Program-made: the position numbers and the translations under genes
Shown: positions 17,054 to 26,021 of the stretch, piece after piece
How positions within the stretch are numbered: the stretch's first letter is position 1
How the letters are laid out: each line of letters opens with the position of its first letter
Assembly: GCF_016820535.1 (NCBI RefSeq)
Contig: NZ_JADHDY010000006.1
Location: 1 to 64,000, forward strand
Reading direction: 5' to 3'
From: Sporosarcina beigongshangi
GTDB lineage: Bacteria; Actinomycetota; Actinomycetes; Actinomycetales; Micrococcaceae
DNA: 64,000 bases
Notes under the pieces: generated by a model
Told to the model about the DNA's origin: nothing
What the model saw: the letters and a program-made list of their open reading frames with translations, nothing else
The model's database searches: none

Positions 17054-17096
17054 GTGCCGCCGTCGTGCTTCCTTAAAAGAAAGACGACGGCGGCAC
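17054..17096 (-). terminator. Perfect 13-bp hairpin downstream of the FAH gene
   Basis: GTGCCGCCGTCGT (17054-17066) is perfectly complementary to ACGACGGCGGCAC (17084-17096) around a 17-base loop. It lies just past the stop of the minus-strand FAH gene and is the likely rho-independent terminator, though the T-run is weak. Confidence 0.65.
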
Positions 17097-17110
17097 CCGG
17101 GTGACGAATC

Positions 17111-17887
17111 TCAGCGGCGGACCACAGGGTTGGAGAGGCGGCCGATGCCCTCGATTTCGACGTCGTAGCGATCGCCGGCCTGCAGGAGGTCGACGCCGGC
17201 GGGGGTGCCGGTCATGATGACGTCGCCGGGGAGCAGGGTGAAGGCGTGGGAGACGATCGAGACGAGTTCGCGGACGCTGCGGACCATCTGGTTGGAGCTG
17301 CCGTTTTGGCGCAGTTCACCGTTGAGGAAGCCCTGGATGTAGAGATCGTCGGGGTCCAGTTCCGTCTCGATCCAGGGGCCGAGCGGGGCCGAGGTGTCGA
17401 AGCCCTTGGCGCGGGCCCACTGGCCGTCGGTGGCCTGGACGTCGCGGGCGGTGAGGTCGTTGCCGCAGGTGTATCCGAAGATGACCTCATCGACGCGCTC
17501 TTCCGGGACGTCCTTGCAGATGCGGCCAATGACGACGCAAAGCTCGGCCTCGTAGGAGACCTCCTCGGAGAATTCCGGCAGCACGATGGGCTCGTTCGGG
17601 CCGATCACGGAGGTGTTCGGCTTGAGGAACATCAGCGGGCTCTCGGGGACCTCGTTGCCGAGTTCGCGGGCGTGCTCGGCGAAGTTGCGGCCCACGCCGA
17701 TGACCTTGGAGCGCGGAATGATCGGCGCCACCAGGCGGACGTCGTCCAGGGGGTGCTTCTCGGCGGTGCGTTCGACGCCATTAAAGAAGGGATCGCCCTT
17801 GATGACTGTGACAATTTCACTGCCGGACTCCCCTTCCACGATGCCGTACATGGGGTCATTGTCTACTACGAATCTGGCTATGCGCAT
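17111..17887 (-). CDS. Fumarylacetoacetate hydrolase (FAH) family protein
   Basis: A protein of 258 residues. The C-terminal FAH domain spans about residues 55-256 and shows the divalent-metal ligands E113 and E115 (SYEAELCVVIG) and D144 (CGNDLTARDVQ), plus the catalytic-type segment GVGRNFAEHARE. Members act as acylpyruvases, oxaloacetate decarboxylases or hydratases/isomerases in aromatic breakdown; the precise reaction is not determined. The ATG at 17887 is chosen because the family normally starts with MRIARF. It follows the sigma-factor operon by 80 bp on the same strand. No aromatic degradation genes adjoin it, so a housekeeping metabolite-repair role is plausible. Confidence 0.85.
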   Translation of the reverse strand: MRIARFVVDNDPMYGIVEGESGSEIVTVIKGDPFFNGVERTAEKHPLDDVRLVAPIIPRSKVIGVGRNFAEHARELGNEVPESPLMFLKPNTSVIGPNEPIVLPEFSEEVSYEAELCVVIGRICKDVPEERVDEVIFGYTCGNDLTARDVQATDGQWARAKGFDTSAPLGPWIETELDPDDLYIQGFLNGELRQNGSSNQMVRSVRELVSIVSHAFTLLPGDVIMTGTPAGVDLLQAGDRYDVEIEGIGRLSNPVVRR

Positions 17888-17967
17888 GTGGTTTAGTGTA
17901 TCGGCTCCACGGCCGGGTGGAGGGGCGGGCGGGAAGGACGGGTCGGGCGCCGCGGCGCTCGGCCGCA

Positions 17968-19170
17968 TCACTCCGGCGGCTCGCCCACCAGCCCCAGCCG
18001 GAAGTTGGCGGGAATTCCGACGGCCGCCAGGTCCTGGACCATGGATGCAATCATGGCCTCCGGACCCGCACCGGCTCCGAGGCGGGACGTCCAGTTCGGG
18101 ACGGACACACCTGGCGTGAACTCGTATGCCGTGCCGTTGTACTTCGCCAAGAAGTAGGAGTCGCTGCCTTCGTGGACCTGGCCGCCGGCCTGCGTGTCCT
18201 CGAGCCAGCGTTGGCGCCCGGCGTCGCCCAGCTCAAAGGACAGCCACCCTCCCATGCAGTGCACCACCTGGTAGTTTTCCGGATGGGCCGCGAGGTCCTG
18301 CGACATCCAGTCCGTGGAGCCGCCCACAGTTGTCATCTGTCCGATGCTGCATGCCGAGCCCTTGTTCGGATCGTCCGCCCCTCCGTCCAGCGGTCCTGCG
18401 GGTGTTGCGTCGGGGCTCGCCGGCGGTCCGCCCACGAGCTCCGGACGGAGGATCGGCGGGAGCCCCAGTTGCTCCTGCAAGAGCCGGTCCATTTCAACGG
18501 CCTTCTCGGCCATGGTCCCTCCGGCCGGTTCAATGGTGTCCCAGCCGGGGACGGAAACCTCGGGGAGGTAGAAATAGCCGCCCACGTTGAACCTTGCAAA
18601 GTGGTAGACACCGAAGGCGCCCTCGCCTGCTCCCTGGTCCAGGAGACGCTGGTAGCCGTCGTCGGTCAGCCCAAACGCCAGCCACGAGCCGGCACAGCCG
18701 AGGACCTTGAAGTCGCCCGGGAACTGGCCGATGTTGAGCGCCAGCTGGCTTCCCTGCCCCTCGGCCGAGACGTTGCGGAAGGCGCAGGCCGCCCCGGTAT
18801 ACGGGTCGCTGGGAGGTGCCGACGGAAGTGCCGGGGACGGGCTCGGCGGGACGGAGCCACTCGGGGTGGGCACCGCCGTCGTGCTTGGTGGCGGGATGGG
18901 CGTTGGCAGGGCCGGTTGCGGTTTCAGCAGTCCCTCGGCCACCACACCCAGAAAGCCGGCGGCAGCGATGACCACCACGGCGGCCAGGACGATGGCGGCG
19001 GCACGCACCGCCGTGAACCACGGCTTGTGCGGCGCCTGCTGCGGAAGCCGTGCACGGCTCCGTGCCGGCGTGGCGAGGTCCGGCATGGCAGGCAGGGGTG
19101 CAGGGGTGGTTTGTGCTGCTTCGTCGGGCACGGGGTTGATGCTTCGGAGCATCGATTCGATGGGGTCCAT
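17968..19170 (-). CDS. Membrane-anchored two-domain protein, probable partner of the ECF sigma factor
   Basis: A protein of 400 residues, starting at the ATG at 19170 behind GGGAGGG. A cytoplasmic N-terminus of about 50 residues is followed by one membrane helix (about 55-77) and a Pro/Ser/Thr linker (about 85-125). Two tandem copies of an extracellular domain (about 127-250 and 270-398) follow. Each copy has a CxF/CSI start, a C-x-GSW/C-x-GGW motif, a KYNG/RFNVGG strand and a closing LVG-x-PP/LVGEPPE. The gene starts one base after the sigma stop, which suggests an anti-sigma-like role. However, no zinc-binding anti-sigma motif is visible, so the N-terminus would have to bind sigma differently. 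Confidence 0.7.
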   Translation of the reverse strand: MDPIESMLRSINPVPDEAAQTTPAPLPAMPDLATPARSRARLPQQAPHKPWFTAVRAAAIVLAAVVVIAAAGFLGVVAEGLLKPQPALPTPIPPPSTTAVPTPSGSVPPSPSPALPSAPPSDPYTGAACAFRNVSAEGQGSQLALNIGQFPGDFKVLGCAGSWLAFGLTDDGYQRLLDQGAGEGAFGVYHFARFNVGGYFYLPEVSVPGWDTIEPAGGTMAEKAVEMDRLLQEQLGLPPILRPELVGGPPASPDATPAGPLDGGADDPNKGSACSIGQMTTVGGSTDWMSQDLAAHPENYQVVHCMGGWLSFELGDAGRQRWLEDTQAGGQVHEGSDSYFLAKYNGTAYEFTPGVSVPNWTSRLGAGAGPEAMIASMVQDLAAVGIPANFRLGLVGEPPE

Positions 19171-19171
19171 C

Positions 19172-19681
19172 TCAATCCCTCCCGGTGGGGCGGAGCCGTT
19201 GGGGCAGCGCCTGTTCAAATGATTTCCTGGCCCGGTGCAACCGGACCCGCGCCGTCGCTTCCCTGCAGGCAAGCACCGTGGCGATCTCCGCCAGCGTCAG
19301 TTCTTCCCAATAGCTCAGAAGCAGAATTTCCCGATCTTTCTCCCGCACCTTCGCCAGGGCTGCGGCGATGTCGGCCTGTGTTCCGCCGTCGTCGCCGCCC
19401 TGGGCATGGAGCCGTTCGCTGTCGCGCAGCCGGTCCTGCAGCTGCGACGCCCGGGCCCTGCGGCGGTATTCGTTGCCGATCAGGTTCCGGGCCACATTGA
19501 GAAGCCAGCCGATGGACGGGTCGGGTTCGATGCCTGATTTCTGCCACGCGATGCGGAAGACATCTGCGGCAATCTCCTCGGCTGCCTGGTCTGAGGAAAT
19601 CCGGCGCCTGACATAGGCCAGCACGCGCGGGCTGAAAGCCTCATACAGTGCCAGAAAGCTGTCCTGTTGTGTCTGCGGCAC
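19172..19681 (-). CDS. RNA polymerase sigma factor, ECF (sigma-70 region 2/4) subfamily
   Basis: A protein of 169 residues. Region 2 spans about residues 10-75, with AFSPRVLAYVRRRI and AEEIAADVFRIAWQK for -10 recognition. Region 4 spans about 105-160, with LAKVREKDREILLLSYWEELTLAEIATVLACREATARVRLHRAR for -35 recognition in overlapping segments. The GTG at 19681 is chosen because GGAGG lies 6 bp upstream; longer in-frame starts have no such site and would add an atypical His-rich extension. It is co-transcribed with the two-domain membrane protein. The regulon is unknown. Confidence 0.85.
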   Translation of the reverse strand: MPQTQQDSFLALYEAFSPRVLAYVRRRISSDQAAEEIAADVFRIAWQKSGIEPDPSIGWLLNVARNLIGNEYRRRARASQLQDRLRDSERLHAQGGDDGGTQADIAAALAKVREKDREILLLSYWEELTLAEIATVLACREATARVRLHRARKSFEQALPQRLRPTGRD

Positions 19682-19731
19682 CGGATCCCTCCATCCGTGG
19701 TCCTCGTTCAAACATCTGATGCGGCCGGAAT

Positions 19732-20220
19732 TCAGCAGATGGTGCTGGTGCCCCAGCCTTCGCGGAACAGGCTGGTGGTGTTCGATATCTGCCACATCAC
19801 GCCCACGCAGCTGTCCCCCGGCGCGTATTTCTGCAAGGTGGCGTCGTTGCCGCCGGCTGCGACGCTGGTCTCATGGGCGTAGCCGCCGCCAACAGGGTCG
19901 AAGATGACGACCCTGTAGGAGTTGCCGGCCGTAAAGCCGTAAACGTTGACCCAGTTGGTGCCGCACGCCGGTGAATAGACCAGCTGTGCCAGGCCCTGGA
20001 CCTCGTTGTAGACGCTGTTGCGCATGTCCCAGGACTTCACAACGTAGGCGCCAACGTGGCAGCCGGTCGCGGTGGGGTCGGTGCCTTCGAGCGGGTGAGG
20101 GGCATCAGAGACGGTTTGCACGGTGCCCGGCCCGGCGGCCTGGTCGGCCGTGGCTCCGGCCGGGACCGCCAGTCCCGCCGCCACCACGATTGCTGCCGCC
20201 GCTGCTGTTCGCTTCCACAT
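19732..20220 (-). CDS. Secreted DUF2690-like protein
   Basis: A protein of 162 residues with a cleavable Sec signal (about 1-27, ending AGATA). The mature part has paired cysteines (GCHVGAYVV and YSPACGTNW) and the pattern AQLVYSPACGTNWVNVYGF typical of the DUF2690 (YjfA-like) family of small secreted actinobacterial proteins. The ATG at 20220 is preferred: AGGAGG ends directly at the alternative ATG (20226), leaving the correct 6-bp gap to 20220. A further cysteine pair lies near the C-terminus (SCVGVM and STIC). Function is unknown. It lies 50 bp upstream of the sigma gene on the same strand. Confidence 0.75.
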   Translation of the reverse strand: MWKRTAAAAAIVVAAGLAVPAGATADQAAGPGTVQTVSDAPHPLEGTDPTATGCHVGAYVVKSWDMRNSVYNEVQGLAQLVYSPACGTNWVNVYGFTAGNSYRVVIFDPVGGGYAHETSVAAGGNDATLQKYAPGDSCVGVMWQISNTTSLFREGWGTSTIC

Positions 20221-20426
20221 GGTCATCCTCCTGCTGCCTCAAATGCGTTTTTGGACCGCCGGAATATGCGGCCATACCCCCATAGTTTCCGGAAGCGGCG
20301 CAGACGTTACATCACCCGTTGAACGCATATTGGCATTGGCCTGTGGAACCCCGGATGTGCGCCGTTGCCCCAGGCCGGAACAGCCAAAGGTGCCGGCATG
20401 CCGGGTGCCGGGTACCGCCGTCGGGC

Positions 20427-20488
20427 CTCAGGCAAGGGGCCTGAGCGCACAGAAATGGCCCCCAAATTGAGCATGTGGAGGCCATTTC
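20427..20488 (-). terminator. Two consecutive hairpins after the DUF4282 gene
   Basis: CTCAGGC/GCCTGAG (20427-20433 and 20439-20445) is followed by GAAATGGCC/GGCCATTTC (20452-20460 and 20480-20488). They lie downstream of the minus-strand DUF4282 gene. The second one begins AGAAATG and ends CATTTCG like the larger repeat hairpin at 33024. The rest of 20221-20506 shows nothing beyond probable promoter sequence for the DUF2690 gene. Confidence 0.5.
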
Positions 20489-20506
20489 GCCGGACTGCAG
20501 CAGCGG

Positions 20507-20869
20507 TTAGAACTGCGGCGGCGCCGGGGGAAGGTCCTGGGGCGCCGGCGGGTAGTTGGGAGGCGTGCCCTGTTGCGGGGTCGGATAGTTGCCGCCCTGG
20601 AGACGCACCAGTTCCGCCGTGTTTTCGGCGGTGCGGATGGTGGCGATGAGCGATTCGAGGCCGACGCGGGCCAGGACCAGGTAGAACACTGCGAACAGCG
20701 GGCCAATGATCACCAGGACAAACAATCCATAGGCGAGGCCGGTCCTGAACGCGGCGATCACGGCGATGAGGTAGGACAGCGCCACCACCACAACCAGCAC
20801 AATGTAAACGATGCGGGCAACGCTGGGCGCCACAAACCGCGTAAACGACAAGTCGAACAGTTCTTTCAC
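20507..20869 (-). CDS. DUF4282 membrane protein
   Basis: A protein of 120 residues. It opens with LFDLSFTRFVAPSVARIVYI, the DUF4282 signature, and has two strong membrane helices (about 18-40 and 45-67). A short soluble segment follows, then a Pro/Gln-rich tail (PTPQQGTPPNYPPAPQDLPPAP) of the kind often found in actinobacterial membrane proteins that bind partners in the cytoplasm. The start is the GTG at 20869 after GGGGGAA. Function is unknown. Confidence 0.8.
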   Translation of the reverse strand: MKELFDLSFTRFVAPSVARIVYIVLVVVVALSYLIAVIAAFRTGLAYGLFVLVIIGPLFAVFYLVLARVGLESLIATIRTAENTAELVRLQGGNYPTPQQGTPPNYPPAPQDLPPAPPQF

Positions 20870-21062
20870 AATTCCCCCTACAGTCTTTCCACCAATGGAT
20901 ACCCCAGTTCACCACGGCCGCCGGGAGCAGGGGAAGGGCCCCGCCGTCGGGCGTAACAAGAAATGCGCCCGCTCCCCCTAAATTCACCCGGCAGACGGGG
21001 TGTATTTACGGGGAACGGGCGCATCAACCCGCCAGGCGGCCGGTGGGCCGGCCGACGGACAA

Positions 21063-22175
21063 CTAGGCCAGGCGGGTCAGCCAGCCGTGCAGGTCCTCGA
21101 CCACGCCGGTCTGGATGCCCACGAGCTGTTCGCGGATGGCGTTCGTGACCTCGCCGATGCCGTTGGCGGGCGAGGCGATGGTGCCCTCGGCCGTCTTGAG
21201 CTCGCCGATGGGGGTGATGACGGCCGCGGTGCCGCAGGCGAAGACCTCGGTGATGTCGCCGGCGGCAACGCCTTCACGCCATTCGTCGATCGTGATCTTG
21301 CGTTCCTGGACCTTCAGGCCGCGATCCGCCGCAAGCTGCATGACCGAGGAGCGCGTGATGCCGTGCAGGATGTGGCCGTTGAGTTCGGGGGTGACAAGCG
21401 TTCCGTCCTTGAAGACGAAGAAGATGTTCATGCCGCCGAGCTCTTCAACCGCATTGTCGTTGTGCGGGTCAAGGAACAGGACCTGCTTGCAACCGTTGGC
21501 TTCGGCTTCCATCTGCGCCGCAAGCGATGCTGCATAGTTGCCGCCGCACTTGGCCTCACCGGTTCCGCCTTCGCCGGCGCGGGCAAAGGTGGTGGTGAGC
21601 CAGATGGAGACGGGCTTGAGTTCGCCGCCGAAATAGTTGCCGGCGGGCGAGGCGATCACGCGGTAGGAGACCTCGCGGGCCGGGCGCACACCCAGGAACG
21701 CCTCCGTGGCGATCATGAACGGGCGCAGGTACAGCGCGTCACCGTCGTTCGTGGGAACCCAGTCCTGGTCCACGCTCACGAGCTGGCGCAGGGATTCCAG
21801 GAACGTTGCCGGCGGCAGTTCCGGCAGGGCCAGGCGGCGGGCGGACGCGTTCAGCCGTGCAGCATTGGCCTCGGCGCGGAACGTCCAGATCGAACCGTCG
21901 GCGTGGCGGTACGCCTTCATGCCCTCAAAAATCTCCTGGCCATAGTGCAGCACCGCCGCGGCCGGATCCATCTGGATGGGGCCGTACGGTTCGATGCGGG
22001 CGTTCTGCCAGCCACCTTCGCCGTTGGCATCGACCTTGAAATCCACCACTGCCGTGTGGTCCGTGAAATAGTCGCCGAAACCGGGCGCGGCCAAAATGGC
22101 TTCGCGCTCGGCCGGGCTCTTCGGGTTCTGGTTAAGCTGCTGCGAAAAGCTCAGTTCGCTGGCGATCTGGGTCAT
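21063..22175 (-). CDS. ilvE: Branched-chain amino-acid aminotransferase
   Basis: A protein of 370 residues, the usual length of class II BCATs. It is a fold-type IV PLP enzyme that transfers the amino group between glutamate and the 2-oxoacids of valine, leucine and isoleucine. The PLP lysine is K209 in GEAKCGGNYAASL, and the conserved YGQEIFEGMKAYR and GITRSSVMQLA segments are present. The ATG at 22175 is preceded by GGAGGAAGC. It lies 116 bp downstream of leuB on the same strand, consistent with a shared transcript for the last steps of branched-chain synthesis. Confidence 0.95.
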   Translation of the reverse strand: MTQIASELSFSQQLNQNPKSPAEREAILAAPGFGDYFTDHTAVVDFKVDANGEGGWQNARIEPYGPIQMDPAAAVLHYGQEIFEGMKAYRHADGSIWTFRAEANAARLNASARRLALPELPPATFLESLRQLVSVDQDWVPTNDGDALYLRPFMIATEAFLGVRPAREVSYRVIASPAGNYFGGELKPVSIWLTTTFARAGEGGTGEAKCGGNYAASLAAQMEAEANGCKQVLFLDPHNDNAVEELGGMNIFFVFKDGTLVTPELNGHILHGITRSSVMQLAADRGLKVQERKITIDEWREGVAAGDITEVFACGTAAVITPIGELKTAEGTIASPANGIGEVTNAIREQLVGIQTGVVEDLHGWLTRLA

Positions 22176-22291
22176 GCTTCCTCCACAATTTTCTGCCCTG
22201 GCAAGTGTCCGGACGCCGCCCCGTGGCGGTGGCTCGTGCCGGCACTCACACGTATTGACTCCAAGCCTACTCCGGGACGCGGACGACGGCG

Positions 22292-23380
22292 TTAGAGGGA
22301 TTGCGCGATGGCGTCGCCAATGGCGCTGGTTGACCTGGGGGACGATGCGTCGCGGGTGGCGATGTCGGCGGCGACGGCAGATTCGATCTTGGCGGCCGCG
22401 CCGTGGTGGCCCAGGTGGTGCAGGAGCAGTGCCGCGGACAGGATGGCCGCCGTGGGGTCTGCCTTTTGCTGGCCCGCAATGTCAGGTGCGGAGCCGTGCA
22501 CCGGCTCAAACATGGACGGAGCGGTGCGGTCCATGTTGATGTTGCCGGATGCGGCCAGGCCGATGCCGCCGGTGACGGCTGCGGCCAGGTCGGTGACGAT
22601 GTCGCCGAACAGGTTGTCGGTGACGATCACGTCGAAGCGTGACGGGTCGGTGACCAGGAAGATCATGGCCGCGTCCACGTGCAGGTAGTCAACGCTGACC
22701 TCGGGGAACTCCTTGGCCACGGCCTCGACCGTGCGCTTCCAGAGGTGTCCGGCGTAGACGAGCACGTTGTGCTTGTGCACGTAGGTCAGCTTTTTGCGGG
22801 GGCGCTCGTTGGCACGGCGGAAGCCGTCGCGTACCAGGCGCTCAACGCCGAAGGCGGTGTTGACTGAAACTTCGGTGGCAATTTCGTGCGGGGTGCCCTT
22901 GCGCAGCACGCCGCCGTTGCCAACATATGGTCCTTCGGTCCCTTCGCGGACCACCACGAAATCAATGGTGCCGGGGTTCGCCAAAGGCGAGGGAACGCCG
23001 TCGTACAGGAAAGAGGGGCGCAGGTTGACGTAGTGGTCCAGGCTGAAGCGCAGCTTGAGCAGCATCTCTCGCTCGATCAGGCCGGAGGGGATGGAGGTGT
23101 CGCCGGGGGCCGCGCCGACCGCGCCGAAGAGGATGGCATCGTGGCCGCGGAGGGCTTCGATGGTGGCGTCCGGCAGCGTCTCGCCGGTGGCCAGCCAGTG
23201 CTCGGCGCCGAGCTTGTAGTCGGTGAGCGTGAGCTCGACACCCTCGCTTGCGGTGACGGCCTGCAGGACCTTGACGGCCTCGGCGGTGACTTCGGGGCCG
23301 ATCCCGTCGCCGGCGATGACGGCGACGTCGATCGCGGAGGGGGCGGGTGCGTTAACTGCGGTGTCGTTCGATGCGCTCAT
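22292..23380 (-). CDS. leuB: 3-isopropylmalate dehydrogenase
   Basis: A protein of 362 residues. LeuB oxidatively decarboxylates 3-isopropylmalate to 2-oxoisocaproate with NAD in leucine synthesis. Visible are [16 protein letters not shown] at the N-terminus, the substrate arginines region ([10 protein letters not shown]), the metal-binding aspartates in [27 protein letters not shown] (read in parts), and the NAD loop [18 protein letters not shown]. It is first in a leuB-ilvE unit. The ribosome site before the ATG at 23380 is weak. Confidence 0.95.
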   Translation of the reverse strand: MSASNDTAVNAPAPSAIDVAVIAGDGIGPEVTAEAVKVLQAVTASEGVELTLTDYKLGAEHWLATGETLPDATIEALRGHDAILFGAVGAAPGDTSIPSGLIEREMLLKLRFSLDHYVNLRPSFLYDGVPSPLANPGTIDFVVVREGTEGPYVGNGGVLRKGTPHEIATEVSVNTAFGVERLVRDGFRRANERPRKKLTYVHKHNVLVYAGHLWKRTVEAVAKEFPEVSVDYLHVDAAMIFLVTDPSRFDVIVTDNLFGDIVTDLAAAVTGGIGLAASGNINMDRTAPSMFEPVHGSAPDIAGQQKADPTAAILSAALLLHHLGHHGAAAKIESAVAADIATRDASSPRSTSAIGDAIAQSL

Positions 23381-23473
23381 GGATTCAGCCTACGAAACCA
23401 TCCACATGATGGGCAAGGTATCCCAGTATTTGAGACGATGCCGGTGGTCGGTTGGGGACGGCCGCGCCGCGGC

Positions 23474-23765
23474 ATTGAAACCGCAGCACCTGCGATTCCC
23501 CACACCCACCCCGCGTTGAACCCGCAGCACCTGCGATCCCCCACACCCGCCCGGCATTGAAACCGCAGCACCTGCGATTCCCCACACCCACCCCGCGTTG
23601 AACCCGCAGCACCTGCGATCCCCCACACCCGCCCGGCATTGAAACCGCAGCACCTGCGATTAATCCGCGATTTAATCGCAGGTGCTGCAGTTTCAAATCC
23701 GGAAACCGCAGGTGCTGCTGATTCAACACGAGTGCCCCGGCGAAAACCGCACCTGCTGCCATTTC
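23474..23765. repeat. 41-bp tandem repeat array ending in an inverted arm
   Basis: Units of 41 bp with the core CCGCAGCACCTGCGAT alternate between two versions, so an exact 82-bp period starts at 23474, 23556 and 23638. The last copy is followed by its mirror image, giving a 17-bp perfect stem (GCAGCACCTGCGATTAA with TTAATCGCAGGTGCTGC). Two more inverted, degenerate cores reach 23765. The array fills most of the 558-bp spacer between leuB and the next kinase. No coding signal is seen. Confidence 0.85.
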
Positions 23766-23938
23766 AATGGTTGCGACATGCCAAGGAGCGCCAGTCCCGC
23801 AGCCTCGAGGCCGCACCTCGAGCCTCAATGATTTGGCGCCGGCCACGCCACCTCAGCTGTGGCCCGGAACACGCCCCAATCTCCACCCGCGGCACGAGGC
23901 CGCAGCCACCGCCACAGCCTAAGGTTGAAGGTGTGATC

Positions 23939-25258
23939 ATGCATTCCATCTACGACTGGTTCAGGCGGCACCGCTTCGCCGTGGACTTCGTCTTGATGTC
24001 TTTGCTGTGGCTGCTGGTGCTGCCGATGAGCCTGAGCAGCGGCTACGACACGTCAAGCACCGCGCACACCATCGCCTCGGTCGTGTTCGCCACGGCGCTG
24101 GTTGTTCCGCTGGCATGGCGCCGGACCCGCACCGTCATGGCCGGTTCCATCATTGCCGCAGTGGCCATACTGCAGTGGGCGCTGAACGTGCCGCCCTCGC
24201 CGGCCGACATCGCCGTGCCGCTCATCGTCTACGCACTGGCAGCGTTCGGTCCCCGCTGGGCATCACTTGGCGGACTCGCCCTGGCACTGCTCGGGGCCAT
24301 CATGCTGGTCACGCGTTTCTTCTATGAGTTCTCCACGATCAGCCTGAGCGACCTTCCCTACACCGTCATCACCGTCCTGATGGTCTGGGTGCTGGTGCTG
24401 TTCAGCTGGACTTCCGGCGACCTGACCCGCACCAAGCGCCTGCGCGAACAGGCACTCTCCGACCGTGCCCACCGCCTGGAAATCGAGGCCCAGCACGAGC
24501 GCGACCTGGCGGCCAGCGACGAGCGCGCCCACATTGCCCGCGAGATGCACGACATCGTGGCCCATTCGCTCTCCGTCATCATCACCCAGGCGGACGGCGC
24601 CCGCTACGCCTCCGTGGCCAATCCGGAAATCGCGTCCGAAACGCTCGCCACGATCGCCGCCACGGGACGCACCTCACTGCAGGAAATGCGCCGCCTGCTG
24701 GGCGTGCTGCGCGGCGGCGACGAAGCCTCCACCCGCCCGCTCCCAGGCCTCGGCGACCTCGACGAACTCCTCCTCGGCATCCGCGCCGCCGGCCTGCCAG
24801 TGGATTTCAGCACACTCGGCGACCCCCGCCGCCAGCTCCCGCCCGGCGCCGAGCTCACCGCGTACCGCGTGGTCCAGGAGGGCCTCACCAACGTCATGAA
24901 GCACGCCGGCCCCAACGTCACGGCCTCCGTGGCCCTCACTTGGAACGCCCGCGGCCTGGAGATCACGGTGCGCGACGACGGCCGCGGCGCCACAGCCGCA
25001 CTCTCCGCGGCACCGGCCCCCCGCGCCCCGTCCCCCAAGGAGCCCACCATGTCCGCGCCGGCAGGCACCAAGGCAGAGTCCGACGTCGGCCACAACCATG
25101 GCGTCCGGCCCGCCGATGCGGTGCCCGCCCAGGGCGGCGGAAACGGCCTGCGCGGCATGTCCGAGCGGGTGCGGCTGTATGAGGGTACGCTGTCGGCGGG
25201 GCCGGTGGCGGGCGGCGGTTTCGGCATTGCAGCATTCATCCCCTACTCGGAGCATTGA
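23939..25258 (+). CDS. Sensor histidine kinase, NarL/DesK class
   Basis: A protein of 439 residues. Four to five membrane segments occupy about residues 12-150. A charged coiled linker (LREQALSDRAHRLEIEAQHE) leads to HisKA_3 with H204 in ARAHIAREMHD-like context (HIAREMHDIVAHSLSV). The HATPase domain has VVQEGLTNVMKHAGPN and GNGLRGMSERV, with an unusual insertion of about 45 residues rich in Pro, Ala and His between its G1 (DDGRGA) and G2 boxes. ATG 23939 is chosen; GTG 23933, two codons upstream, is equally possible. It is followed 3 bp later by its response regulator. Confidence 0.9.
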   Translation: MHSIYDWFRRHRFAVDFVLMSLLWLLVLPMSLSSGYDTSSTAHTIASVVFATALVVPLAWRRTRTVMAGSIIAAVAILQWALNVPPSPADIAVPLIVYALAAFGPRWASLGGLALALLGAIMLVTRFFYEFSTISLSDLPYTVITVLMVWVLVLFSWTSGDLTRTKRLREQALSDRAHRLEIEAQHERDLAASDERAHIAREMHDIVAHSLSVIITQADGARYASVANPEIASETLATIAATGRTSLQEMRRLLGVLRGGDEASTRPLPGLGDLDELLLGIRAAGLPVDFSTLGDPRRQLPPGAELTAYRVVQEGLTNVMKHAGPNVTASVALTWNARGLEITVRDDGRGATAALSAAPAPRAPSPKEPTMSAPAGTKAESDVGHNHGVRPADAVPAQGGGNGLRGMSERVRLYEGTLSAGPVAGGGFGIAAFIPYSEH

Positions 25259-25261
25259 CCC

Positions 25262-25969
25262 ATGAGCACAAATTCCCCCATCCGCGTGGCCCTTGTGGAC
25301 GACCAGCAGCTGGTCCGTTCCGGCTTCGGCATGCTGATCAATTCCCAGCCAGACCTGGAAGTGGTCCTGCAGGCCGGCAACGGGATCGAGGCACTGGCCG
25401 GGCTCTCCGCGACCGCCGCCGACGTGGTTCTCATGGACGTGCGCATGCCCGGGATGGACGGGCTCGAGACGACGCGGCGGCTCATGGAGCGGACCAAGGC
25501 GGCGCCGGCGGGGTCGTGGCTGTCGGAGCTGAAAATCGTGGTGCTGACGACGTTTGACCTGGACGAATACGCCCTCGCCGCGATCCAGGCCGGGGCCAGC
25601 GGCTTCCTGTTGAAGGACGCACCGCCGGAGGAACTGCTGGGCGCCATCCGCACGGTCTATGCCGGGGACGCCGTCATTGCGCCGTCCACCACCCGGCGGC
25701 TGCTGGACCATGTGGCACCCATGCTCTCGGCGCCAAGTCCGGCGAACGACGCCAATGCCGCCGCCGTGGCCTCGCTGACCGCACGAGAGCACGAGGTCTT
25801 TGTGCTGATCGCCAACGGGCTCTCCAACCCGGAGATCGCGGCGCAGTTGTTCGTCTCCGAAGCCACCGTCAAGACGCACGTGGGGCACATTTTGGCCAAG
25901 CTCAATGCCCGCGACCGCGTCCAGGTGGTTGTCATCGCCTACGAGACCGGGATCGTCACCCCGCGGTAG
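25262..25969 (+). CDS. NarL/LuxR-type response regulator
   Basis: A protein of 235 residues. The receiver has D13/D14 and phospho-acceptor D59 in DVVLMDVRMPGMDG, with a 7-residue insertion (KAAPAGSWLSELK region) before the next strand, and the late lysine in GFLLKDAPPEE. The LuxR HTH carries LTAREHEVFVLIANG and VSEATVKTHVGHILAKLNA. It is co-transcribed with the upstream kinase. No target operator was found nearby. Confidence 0.92.
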   Translation: MSTNSPIRVALVDDQQLVRSGFGMLINSQPDLEVVLQAGNGIEALAGLSATAADVVLMDVRMPGMDGLETTRRLMERTKAAPAGSWLSELKIVVLTTFDLDEYALAAIQAGASGFLLKDAPPEELLGAIRTVYAGDAVIAPSTTRRLLDHVAPMLSAPSPANDANAAAVASLTAREHEVFVLIANGLSNPEIAAQLFVSEATVKTHVGHILAKLNARDRVQVVVIAYETGIVTPR

Positions 25970-26021
25970 CCCGCCCGCGCCGGTGCTCCGCCCTCCGCAC
26001 CCCTCCCCCACTTCGGACGCT

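Noticed and set aside
23474-23765. Possible CRISPR array
   Set aside because: The sequences between cores are themselves repeated (82-bp exact period), so there are no unique spacers, and no cas genes are present in the window.
14967-25969. Two-component pairs at 14967-16887 and 23939-25969 as recent duplicates of each other
   Set aside because: They share only family-level motifs, differ in gene order and strand, and have different membrane regions.
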